Below are positions 53,976 through 63,778 of a stretch of 64,000 nucleotides of DNA, in pieces. How positions within the stretch are numbered: the first letter of the stretch is position 1; each line of letters starts with the position of its first letter. The notes under the pieces were generated by a model. The model searched no databases, was not told the DNA's origin, and saw nothing but the letters and a program-made list of their open reading frames with translations. The DNA lies in the NCBI GenBank assembly GCA_946965045.2, contig OX337238.1, forward strand, positions 2,852,001 through 2,916,000, in the 5' to 3' direction. The stretch is from Epithemia pelagica. Its lineage: Eukaryota; Bacillariophyta; Bacillariophyceae; Surirellales; Surirellaceae. A program made the translations under genes and the position numbers.

Positions 53976-54808
53976 TTGTGGCAGCAATTCAAACCTGATA
54001 TGATGGTATGTCTTGGTGGCGGGTCTTCAATGGATGCGGCCAAGTATATTCGGGCCGCGATGTACGAACATCCTAAATTGTCGCTGCAGGATGCAGTGGC
54101 CCGATTCCTGGAATTGCGACAGCGTACATGTCCTTTCCCGGTCCTGGGATCGAACTTCCACTGTTCTCGTACCGTTGGACTCCCGACATTGCCATTATTG
54201 ATTCTAGTTTTTGCGAAAAGTTACCCCCAATCCTGATTGTCTACGCCGGTATCGATACCATTACGCATGCTACCGAAACACTTGTGTCGGTTGCGGCCAA
54301 TGATTTTACGCAGGATGATAGACTTCGAACACTTCAGCTCTTGACTGACAATTTAGTCGATTCCTTTGTTACGGGCAACGCCGACGCTCGCGATGCTGTT
54401 CATCACGGTGCTACCTTGGCTGGTTTGGCCTTTAGGAACAGTTTTTCGGGCATTGCGCACAGCTTGGCACACAAAATGGGAGCCGTGTTTCATCTTCCAC
54501 ATGAATTAGTGTGTGGTATTGTGTTGCCTCACGTGATTCAATTCAACAGTTCGTTGACACCCACCCGCATGGGAGTCTTTCCAGGTTATGATTATCCAAA
54601 AGTACTGGAACAGTATGCGACCATTGCTCGCCACATGGGACTGCTCTAGGAGGACGGCATACCGCATACCAATACGGAACTCATGGAAGCGTACATTGCC
54701 AAATTATATGTCATGTACGATGCAATGAGTGTTCCCAAAACCGTTTTTGAAGCTGGATGTTCGGAAGAAGTGTTCTTGGATCAACTTGATGATATTTTGT
54801 ATGCAAGA
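53976..54808 (+). pseudogene. Broken AdhE-type iron alcohol dehydrogenase, copy b
   Basis: Second copy of the fragment at 9460-10292, with the same missing TSGTGSE segment and a frameshift at about 54,150-54,180. The THA metal-ligand His is kept here (DTITHATE), as are SLAHKMG and FHLPHE. A TAG at 54647-54649 stands where copy a has CAG, and copy a's TGA is GGA here. After the stop the frame continues to LDQLDDI. The two copies therefore share the old deletion and have since decayed independently. Confidence 0.85.
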
Positions 54809-54855
54809 ACTTGGACTAAAAGTTTAGGATACAGCAAAGTGCATCGGTTTGATAG

Positions 54856-55221
54856 TCATAGGAGGAACAAGCCATGACGACGTTGTAGTCGCTCCAACTC
54901 CTGAGCAAGTTCTTGACGTTGGTCCTGGAGAGCCGGAAGATTCTGAAGTCTGTCTCGGAGGACAATTCGTTGTTCACGGAGTTGCTTCTTGGTTTTACGC
55001 ATCGATTCCTTATCCTGATTGGATCCAATACCAGAGTTGAGAAGAAAGATAAGGTTGTTGATTTCCTCTTGAACCAGTTTAAGCTTCTTGAACGTCTTCT
55101 GCAACGCTGTAATTTGATTCTCCAAGACCTCCATCTGTTCTTGAATATCTTGGACGATTCCGAGAGTGACGTCTTCATCAAGGAGAAGAGTAGCGCTGTT
55201 GTTGGAGCGAGTAGAGAGCAT
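54856..55221 (-). CDS. Small coiled-coil protein, copy b
   Basis: 121 residues, same length, start and end as copy a at 10361-10726, with roughly seven substitutions (mostly conservative, for example His to Gln and Met to Leu) and no frame break. It starts MLSTRSNNSATLLLDEDV and then forms a long heptad-like helix to the end. The end overlaps the decayed 3' part of the AdhE relic region. Function unknown. Confidence 0.6.
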   Translation of the reverse strand: MLSTRSNNSATLLLDEDVTLGIVQDIQEQMEVLENQITALQKTFKKLKLVQEEINNLIFLLNSGIGSNQDKESMRKTKKQLREQRIVLRDRLQNLPALQDQRQELAQELERLQRRHGLFLL

Positions 55222-55498
55222 GTTTATCGGGTTTGTTGGTTGAAGCTGGATGCTGTAGAAAGGTTTGGGTTTCTTGTTTTGTGAGAAAACCGGAATGAAG
55301 AAAGGTCGGCGAATCGTGGTTCCGAATGCGAATCACGACTGTTACTGGTGGTGGGGAAGTGGGGCTCTGTTTTATTGGTCCCCGTAGATTTCGTCTGTCC
55401 GGTATAGCCGTCCGAGACCGCGTCCACCATATCACGAGCCCCGTCCGTACGTTGCGTCTAGGGATAAGATCAGTCTCCTAGCTAGAGTAGTTCCTAGC

Positions 55499-56914
55499 TT
55501 AGTGGAGAAGAGAAGGTTCCGAGCCGTGGTATTCCCAAACTCCCTGCGACTCGACTTGCAACAAGTGTTGTTGCAAATGGTCCTGGTGGTGAGCCTTATT
55601 ATTGCTCCACAACACAGGGATGGAGGAATGCATTGGTACGAGCACAACCATCCGCAAACGATTCCTACGACGACAGTTTCTCCAGGACCAAACGCTGGTC
55701 CCCGAAACCGTCCCAACAACAACAAGACAAAGTAACATGACCAGCACAGCTGATTTCCATTGCGAATTTCTCTCCAGACTGGCGTCGTCGTTGAGAATGG
55801 ACCGACAGACTGCATCACGATGATGACGACGACAAGAATCCAGCCATGCTAGGCCTGTTCTTTGGTAGAGAATCCTCCACATGGTCCACACTTCATACGA
55901 CAGGCACTGGCAAATTGTCACATAAAATCCATGCCTCAATTCGTGTTTGATCCAGAGACGAATCGTGACATGGCAATAGTCGTACCATGCCCACTCCTTC
56001 ATGCCAATTGGTGCTTCTGGAATATGACACTTTACTTTCTCCTCGTCCTCGTTGCGGATGCAATTTTGGGAGAGACAATGGTGCAAAAGGCATTGCATGT
56101 CGTTGGTATTTTTACAGAGTTGATCGACACGACGTGCCTGTTGCAAAATCTCCTGATGAAACCACGATTCCAAATATTGGGGCTCCGAAACGTCGTTCTG
56201 GAGGTACTCATTGGCTTGTATTCGTGAAACTGTCGATCCAGTACCGCTCTTCATGGTTGGAGCATCTGACACAGGAGTTACCTTCCATGATGACGTCCCA
56301 TTTGCCAAACTCGCCGCACTTTGGTCCTCCACCACGACCTTTGAAACATCTTGTTGTTCCAGATCCACGTCCCAGGACGTGGAGTGTGTCGTGTCTCCGG
56401 TATCCGACGACGAGAGAGACGGGGGAGACTCCCAGTCAATGCATTCTTCTTCATCACGATCCGCATCAAAGACAATGCATTCTTCTTCATCACAATCCGA
56501 ATCAAAGACAATGCGCTCTTCCTCATCACCATTATCTTTTGCAGTGTGGCTGTTCCTGCTTGGGTGACAAGGGGACACAGCTAAAGAAGACTGCGGACTC
56601 CAGACATTGGTTATCCGAAATAAGGGCGTTCCCACAGGATCATTGCCCTTATCATGAGAATCAGCAGCAGCATTCTTTCCACGACCAAAGGTGTAGTCGT
56701 CCCCCAAGAGAGGAGTGGACTGATGTCGTAGCAGCCAGCGTGGCAGGAGCGAGCCGGTAGTATTCGAATCGTTGTCCTCCTTCTTGTGAATCTGGGCCAG
56801 AAAAGACGAATACGGCACGGACGCTTGTGTAACATGCCTCTTACAATCGTCACCACTAGTGTCGCTACTGTCGCTGTTGCTGCAAGTCCAGCGAATGGAT
56901 TCGGGGGCCGCCAT
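55499..56914 (-). CDS. M-family membrane protein, copy b (intact body)
   Basis: 471 residues from the first ATG (56912-56914). The frame is open 46 codons further, to a GTG at 57052, with homology to other copies but no ATG, so an upstream exon or start was probably lost at about 57,060, where the sequence changes to the K13 spacer. Layout, numbered from 57052: Ser-rich 17-46; three acidic repeats of the type DEEECIVFDSD (176-207); HSTSWDVDLEQQDV (223-236); helix-rich 287-400 with WIKHELRHGFYVTICQCL; one membrane segment 434-451 (AVLVMLLCLVVVGTVSG); then a basic patch and a 60-residue tail. No signal peptide. It looks like a tail-side anchored protein with a large soluble N-terminal part. I do not recognise the family. 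Confidence 0.65.
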   Translation of the reverse strand: MAAPESIRWTCSNSDSSDTSGDDCKRHVTQASVPYSSFLAQIHKKEDNDSNTTGSLLPRWLLRHQSTPLLGDDYTFGRGKNAAADSHDKGNDPVGTPLFRITNVWSPQSSLAVSPCHPSRNSHTAKDNGDEEERIVFDSDCDEEECIVFDADRDEEECIDWESPPSLSSSDTGDTTHSTSWDVDLEQQDVSKVVVEDQSAASLANGTSSWKVTPVSDAPTMKSGTGSTVSRIQANEYLQNDVSEPQYLESWFHQEILQQARRVDQLCKNTNDMQCLLHHCLSQNCIRNEDEEKVKCHIPEAPIGMKEWAWYDYCHVTIRLWIKHELRHGFYVTICQCLSYEVWTMWRILYQRTGLAWLDSCRRHHRDAVCRSILNDDASLERNSQWKSAVLVMLLCLVVVGTVSGTSVWSWRNCRRRNRLRMVVLVPMHSSIPVLWSNNKAHHQDHLQQHLLQVESQGVWEYHGSEPSLLH

Positions 56915-57796
56915 CAAGGAGGAGGATGACGATGAGGAGGACAACGACGACAATGAGGATGAATTCGAATCCAATCGTTGATGGTTTCGAGTTATGGACG
57001 ACGACAAGACGGTTGTACTGGTAGCACTGTTCGGGACGATCGTTGGTGGCACGTAAATGTCGTTGTTCTTCTTCTTATCGCTGTTCTAGAGAACGAGCGA
57101 TGATGAGGCTAATGATTGATATCGAGACCAAACAACAGAAAGAAGAAGACTCTTGATGTCAACCACAAGTCCAGTCGTCGAAGCGTTTAATGCTTAATTG
57201 TGATGGCCTTCATCATCATCACACCGAAAGAGAACAAAAAAGTCTCTCACTTTTTCTCCGACAACACAGCGTGGGCCTATAGAGTGCAATCCAATGTGGA
57301 AGAAGAAGAAGACAAACAGAGGACCCAGCAATCGGCCTGAGATAGATCATTGGTGGAAACGCACGAGATGCTCTGTTGTGATGGTCTTCAAGATTGGAGA
57401 AAGAGTCCTGGTCCCTTCATTTTGGGTATTTGCGCTGTTCTTGTCGCTTCCCCGATGATTTTCCTATCGTGGGTGCCAATTTCAAGTGATCTCGATAGAA
57501 TGGCTTCTAGCATTTGTTGCATCTTCTTCGAGTTTGCCAGTGTGGGACAATCATGTGTGATCGATGATTGGATTGGAACCTATGAATTTGGCCTGCTTCG
57601 TTGTGCATGGACGATGAACTAGAGCTTGACTGCGATCCTGATACATTGTGCAAAACAGCCCGGAAAAATCTGAAAAGGGCCTCAAGACTGCAACGGACAA
57701 GTACTGCTACCGAGATACAGTGGCAAAGGGGTTCTAGTGAGGCTACGCTTTTTTGTCAGCGCGTTCGTGGATTTGTGCCGAAGCAGTTATTTTCGT
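56915..57796. other. 5' edge of M copy b and spacer before K13
   Basis: To about 57,060 this is the Ser-rich start of the M frame. From 57,085 it matches 13,198 onward (the K4 spacer), with the GAACAAAAAAGTCTCTCACT block and the GTGTGATCGATGATTGG tract. No further gene. Confidence 0.5.
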
Positions 57797-57889
57797 GGAT
57801 GGTTTTGGACCCGTCCATCTGTCCAAGGTCATCCATCCGCTGAATAAAAAAGGATGGTTTTGGACCCGTGAATCTCTCCAAGGCCATCC
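57797..57889 (+). promoter_or_regulatory. Hairpin modules upstream of K13
   Basis: Copies at 57797-57834 and 57852-57889. The first is intact. The second has CTCTCCAAGG instead of CTGTCCAAGG, which costs one pair at the loop end. The second ends 188 nt before the ATG. Confidence 0.55.
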
Positions 57890-58077
57890 ACATCCGAGGA
57901 TGCAATGATTGAAATCGCCACCGTGGAGGTGCGTCCGTCGTCGCTGCGGTCTTTCGTTCCGGTTTTGGTGTGAAAGGTCCAGAATATTCAGTCCATCTCC
58001 ATTTTCGTATTTTTTTGAGGAGAAAGACGAAGCTCTGAGGTCCATTCCTTGGTGTTGTCATAAAATCTGAAAGTACC

Positions 58078-59929
58078 ATGATGACTACACTGCAAAAGCA
58101 AGCAAAGCAATCTGGGTTTTGCTTTCTGGACAGTGACAATAACAGTCTTGCGCCTCATTGGAATAACAATGACTGGCGTCCCCTTTTGGGTAGGTGGCGT
58201 CGCTATCATGCTTCAGTTGTGCTCAACCATCCCGAACAGGATAACAATGCACAGACGGTTGTAGTTTTGGGAGGAGACACACAAATACATGGCTACAACA
58301 ACTCAGTGTTGTTGTTGAGTTTGGGAGAAGAAAACAAGCAATGGCGGGAAGGACCGCCGTTGAACAGCAACCGAGCCTATCATGCTGCTGTGGTTTGTAA
58401 CGGAGGAGTTTACGTGATAGGAGGACACAATGGATGTTCACGTTTGGATAGTATCGAACGGATTGATGTTGCAAATTTGTGTTCATATTCGATGGAAAGC
58501 TCTACCAGCAACCAATGGACGACCCTGACTTGTCGATTGTCTACGGCAAGAGATGAATGTTCGGCTGTTGCCGTGCACAATCGCTATCTTGTTGTGATTG
58601 GTGGATCCAACGGAGTCCTTTTGTCGACGGTTGATATAATCGATACAGGTACCGCAAGCAACCACACTTTGATTGTGGGACCATCCATGTCACTGCCTCG
58701 GTCTGGTTGTGCTAAGGGCTGGGTAAGCCGATCCATGTTCGGCTAAGTAGGCTCAGTACATTAACCTACGTACTACTATTTTCGTCTGTGTAAGAAGTGG
58801 GGCGGATGGTCTCAAATTGAAAACTTGCTGCCACGAGAAACAATGCAAATTGGAAGCCATCGCTCGACAATGGTGGAAGCCATCACCCCCATGGCCATAA
58901 CTTCCTCAATAATAGAGCTTGCCTCGACCGCTTTGACAAGAAGATTATTTACTACTAGAGTGACTATGCATTCAATTCGGTCGAGTCAGCATTGAAAAAT
59001 GAGTGAGTTAGGGCGGTCGTTCGATTTCATCACTGCAGAAAAATGAGCGTACCTTTTCAGCCAACTTGGCAAATCTTCTGTAATTTTAGACAACAATATC
59101 AAAGGTAAAGGCTAAGGACTTACGGTGGTTGGATGTTTATGCGATGCATGGGTGAATGCATACGGCGTCACCGGATCTCGCCATCATTGTCGAGCGTTTT
59201 TGCATTTTTTTGAAATTCCGACCATTTCCGGCGTGACGTCAACTATGAGATTTTGTGTACTCTACGTAGGTTTTGTACTGAGCCTACCTAGCCGAACATG
59301 GATCGGCTTACCCAGCCCTTAGCGCTGTCATTGGCAATCGTATTTTTGTTGTTGGAGGCTACAATAGGCACAATGAAGAAGTGTTCCAATCAGTGGAGTA
59401 CTTGGAGATTAATGATCATTCAGGCAACGAGACAATGAACACAGCAAGTGCAGTGTTTCCATCCTCATGCCGTTGGACACGACATGATCATCTCAATCTT
59501 TCCATGCAACGGTGTTTTCATGCAGTTGTAGCTGTTGGACCATGCCTGATTGTTGTGGGAGGTTCCTTAGCAGCGGACACTGTTGAAGTCTTGGATACTC
59601 GCCAAAACACTGTGTGGACCTTTCCACGATCAGCACCGCCCCGTATTTGCTCCACTGCTGTGGTTCACTCGAGGGGAAGTGCCGTGATTAGTGGATATGA
59701 CAATACTTCTTGTGCGACACTATCGTTGAGTGACAAGAATACGTGGTGTTTTCGTCGACTAACGGAGCAGGTGCCGAGTACAATCTTTGGGTCAAGAACA
59801 GACTCACTGCGATCTACTTCAGGGCCTACTACAGCAATGAAGGAGTCTGATGAGTGCCATGAGAAGAAACTGAAACGTAGAATGTGTCAATTGAGACATA
59901 AAAATACCAGGAGTAAAACGCAGTCATGA
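58078..59929 (+). pseudogene. Kelch-repeat K13, interrupted by a TIR element
   Basis: The gene starts at 58078 and is normal to 58714 (start of blade 4), where a 605-bp element is inserted; it resumes at 59322 and ends at 59929. Without the element and one TA, the two parts join in frame to a 414-residue protein. The C-terminus differs from the paralogues because a small deletion in the tail shifts the frame to RRMCQLRHKNTRSKTQS. As it stands, translation would stop inside the element after 222 codons. The blade-5 pair is preceded by VVGG rather than VMGG. The element is easily removed in thought, so an intact allele may exist elsewhere. Confidence 0.8.
58715..59319. mobile_element. 605-bp non-autonomous DNA transposon (MITE-like)
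   Basis: Terminal inverted repeats of about 55 bp start AGGGCTGGGTAAGCCGATCC on both ends and stay matched, with a few differences, through CCTACGTA. A TA on each side (58713-58714, 59320-59321) is the target duplication, since intact paralogues read GTGCTAGCGCTG. The inside has no transposase-sized frame. A TA duplication fits the Tc1/mariner group, but the terminal bases alone do not prove it. It is the only copy I see in the window. Confidence 0.85.
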
Positions 59930-60059
59930 GAATGATTACTACGAATCGAAGTGCTTGATGTTTTTCCTGAGAACAAGATGCGTTTACAAACATGAAGGGA
60001 GAAAAGTACATCACGTTGTGTAACATAAACGAACGAAAGCAAACATTTTTAGAGCTCAC

Positions 60060-61415
60060 CTTAAGGAATCACTTTGTGTTCTTGCTAGCATCTTTTAGCA
60101 CAATGAACGGTCCATGCGGGCTCGTTATAGCACAAGTGCAAGAAAAAACTGTCGGTCTGCTCTTGGGTAGAGCTTCCTCCAAATGGTCCACAATTATTCA
60201 TACGACAGGCACTGGCAAACTGTCACATAAAATTCATGCCACCCTTGGTGTTTGATCCAAAGACAAATCGTGACATGTCAATAGTCGTACCATGCCACAC
60301 CCTTCATGTCAATGGGTGCTTCTTGAACATGACAGCTTTCTTTGTCCTCGTCCTCGTTGCGGATGCAACTTTGGGAGAGACAATGGTGCAAACTGCATTG
60401 TATTTCGTTGGTATTTTGACAGAGTTGATGGACACGGCGTGTCTGTTCCAAAATCTCCTGGTGAAACCACGATTCCAAAGAATGGGGCTCCGAAACGTCG
60501 TTCTGGAGGTCATCCTCGTTTTTTGTAGGAGTGAAACTGTCCATGCAGCATTGCTGTTCATGGTTGGAGTATCTGGAAGCGGAGTTTCCTTCCAGAATGA
60601 CTGCAACCACCATTTGCCAAAACTCGCCGCACTTTGGTCCTTCACCACGACCTTTGCGACATCTTGTTCCAGATCCACGTCCCAGGAGGTGGAGTGTGTC
60701 ATGTCTCCGGCATCCGACGACGACAAGACGAGGGATTCTTCTTCTTCATCAAAGACAATGCATTCTTCATCATCCTCTCCTTGTTCGATTGTGTTCTCGT
60801 TTGGGCGACAAGGGGACGAAACAGACATTGCGGGAGAAATGGGGATTCCAGACATTGGTCATCCACAAGAAGGGCCTTCCCACAAGATCACTATCATCGT
60901 GAGCTGCAGCATCCTTTCCACGATGACGACAAGTACGATGATCACTCAACGGAGGATTCAACTTTGAATCGTCGTCCTTCTTGTGGATCCGGGCCGAAGA
61001 CAACAACGGTACGTTCGTTTGCCATTGCATGCCTCGTACCATCATCACCACTACTACAACTATCATGGCTGCTGCTGCTGCTGCAAGTCCACCGAATGGA
61101 TTCAGGTGCCGCCAAGACCGATGATGACAAGGACGACAAGGACGACAATGAGGAGGAATACGAAACCAATCGTTGATGGTTTCGAGTGATGGACGACGAC
61201 AAGACCCTTGTACTGGTAGTACTGTTGGGAACAATCGTTGGTGTCACGTGATTGTCGTTGATGTTGTTTGGAGGGTCTTGCAGTTGAAGTGGTGGTGGTG
61301 GTCCAAGAGACCCACTGCCAACTGCACCATCTGGCCTAACGTGACTCAGCTCATGGTCCAGATGGTTGTTGTCATGTTTCTTCTTCCTGTGTTGGGTGAT
61401 GGTGTCGTGAACCAA
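60060..61415 (-). pseudogene. M-family copy g
   Basis: Minus-strand M locus convergent with K13. The 5' frame (60942-61415) carries DHELSHVRPDGAVGSGSL, the Ser-rich start and SIRWTCSSSSSHDS, then leaves the M frame near RHAMANE. The middle (60304-60855) has the acidic part and HSTSWDVDLEQDV, with a shift at ASFGKWW. The third piece (60278-60613) has SLESWFHQEILEQTRRV to MKGVAWYDY and stops at TGA where the intact copy has TGC (Cys). Three independent lesions make this a pseudogene. Confidence 0.65.
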
Positions 61416-61951
61416 TGTTTGCTTCGTTTTTCGGTAGGAGTTCTTCTTCTTCTAGTGGTTGTCCGTTCGGGTGGAGATGGGTGTGAAATTGAGGAGAATG
61501 CTTTGCCGTTTGCTTGCTTCTTTGTTGTTGTGTACTACGACTTTGTATGGTTCATGATGGTCCTCTCTCTCTCCTCGTCGTCCTCCTTTGTCTTGTTACC
61601 AATGAGGAATGAGGATGCGTGGTATAGCGTGCGTGTGTTGTCTTGGAAGTTGGGGACGGAGAACCCTTTTCCTGTTACAGTCCGTACAACAGTCGTACAC
61701 TCCTTCATATGTGATAGCCCCAGACTCAAAGGACTTCACCCAGTCTTGAAGGCTGTTGTACTGGATCGCTCGGTGTGATTTTTGGTCGGACAAGATGGTG
61801 GTGGTGGTCCTTTTTCGGAAGGATACGTTGCTTCTCTACTCGATCGAACCGTTCTCACATCGCCTGTGTCGTCGTAGGTGTCTGCTTCCTTTTCGGAAAG
61901 GTTGCTGACCTTGTCGAAAGGGTTATAAATTATTTGTGTTTGAATCGACAT
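61416..61951 (-). other. Candidate 5' exons of M-family copy g
   Basis: Contains the MSIQTQIIYNPFDKVSNLSE frame (61736-61951) and the FQDNTRTLYHASSFLIG frame (61535-61729), like copies c and e, but the MTARQQQVQ part is deleted. GT and AG dinucleotides that could bound an intron lie around 61,670-61,740. Uncertain. Confidence 0.35.
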
Positions 61952-63484
61952 TCTGAGAGCGACAGTGAACGAGGGGATGACTTTGGGCGCCTCCCTTTCT
62001 GTGGGTCTTACTGGTCATGCTCTTGTGCTGATTCGAGCGATTCTTCCAGAGTCCCAACCACACACGGACCACAACATCTACCCACAGACGGACAGTCCAA
62101 ACGTTTGCCTTTTCTTGGATTCGATCCAGCCGCTGTAAAGTGCTCTTCTCTTTGCTTTGTTTTGTCTTTTTTGTTGTTGTTTGGGGATATCGTTAATTGT
62201 TACTACGACTTTCTTGTTCTTTCCGGAACCACAATGTCATGATGGTCTCTCTTTTGTCTTCCTCGTCTCTCGTCGTTTCGCCGAGAGTCCTTTTACAGTT
62301 CGCGTCACAGTCCTACACCCTACACTGAGTTCTCTACTACTTATCTGATTGGAAGGCATCCGAGTCCCGAGTCCGAAGTACTTTCGCGACTATACTCGAA
62401 CTTCCGATTCCGATCCCGTCTCAGACGCCCGCGACTCCACATAAAAAAGGAATCCCCGTCTGTCCGAGTCACGGATGTCACGGGCCAACAAAAAAAAGAT
62501 CCTATCACCATGACGACCTACGGACAAAACGACGGCCCACACACATTCGCACACGTTTCCAGTGTGTTTGTTGTGTCAAGAATGATGATGATGATCGAGT
62601 GATGGCGGAAATCCTCCAGACACACTCACTCACTCCGATGAACAGCACTCTCCAAACGGCATGACGGATGATTTGCGCAGAGAATGTTTCTTTTTGGGGA
62701 GGATGACGACGACAAAGTCCGTTGTGGTCTATGTATAAAGATCGTTGGCAAAAACACACAGACAGACAGGAATGGGGGAGCTGGTGGAGCATTCGACAGG
62801 ATGCCGCCGTCCTCGTTGCCGAATTTCGCGGGTCCTTTTTGGGCCACTATATAATACGTGAGGATGATACCCAGCCCGAAACGCCGCCATGGAGCTCTAC
62901 ACCAGTCATCCTCGAACCAAACCAAAATAAAACAAAACCATGGAGCCGCATTCACAACCACCACAACCACAAGGACGAGGACTACACAATGCTGCTTCAA
63001 ACTGGAGCAAGAGACTAGCATTCTACCATAACCATTGGCACTGTTTCGCAACGACTTGTTGAGTTGCGACACTGCTCGTGCCACACAGTGAGGAGAGAAC
63101 GAGCGATGATGAGGCTAATGATTGAACCATGAGCTCACAAAGAGAGAGCCAAAGTCGCTGTCTCAACGTGGAAGCTCCTAGCATTTGTTGCATCTTTGCG
63201 TTTGCCAGTGTGGGACAACCGTGTGTGATCGATGATTGGATTGGAACCTATGGATTTGGCCCATTTCGTTGCGCATGGAGGAGGATAGAGCGTTTGGCTG
63301 TGATGCTGATGTATTGTACAAACAGCCAGAAGGAATTTGAAAAGTGCCTCAAGACTGTAACGGACAAGTACTGCTAACTTACCAATATACAGTGGCAAAG
63401 GGGTTCCAGTGAGGCCACGCGTTCTTCTAAATGGTCAGTGTATTCGTGGAATCTCTGGATTTGTGCCGAAGCAGTTATTTTCGT
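61952..63484. other. Spacer upstream of K14
   Basis: Divergent spacer of the same type as before K5 and K8 but without the LINE fragment, so it shows the empty site (GGGCCAACAAAAAAAAGATCC near 62,483). It carries TATGTATAAAGATCG near 62,730 and TATATAA near 62,849. No gene is supported. Confidence 0.5.
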
Positions 63485-63578
63485 GGATGGTTTTGGACCC
63501 GTTCATCTGTCCAAGTTCATCCATCCGATGACTCAAAGAAGGATGGTTTTGGACGTGTTCATCTGTCCAAGGCCATCC
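63485..63578 (+). promoter_or_regulatory. Tandem hairpin modules upstream of K14
   Basis: Copies at 63485-63522 and 63541-63578, 56 bp apart. The first has GTCCAAGTTCATCC, one mismatch in the arm. The second ends 200 nt before the ATG. Confidence 0.6.
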
Positions 63579-63778
63579 ATCCGAGGATATACGACCATGA
63601 TTCAAATCGCCGCGTAGAGGTGCGTCCGTCGTTGCTGCCGTCTTTGGTTCCTGCTTTGGTGTGAAAGGTCCAAAATATTCAGTCCATTTTGTTCGGAGTC
63701 CATTTTCGTATTTTTTTGAGGAGAAAGACGAAACTCTGAGGTCCATTCCTTGGTGTTGTCATAGAATCTGCAAGTACC

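Noticed and set aside
1815-63578. CRISPR-like array from the regularly repeated hairpins.
   Set aside because: At most two copies stand together, the spacers between them are themselves conserved, and the genome is eukaryotic.
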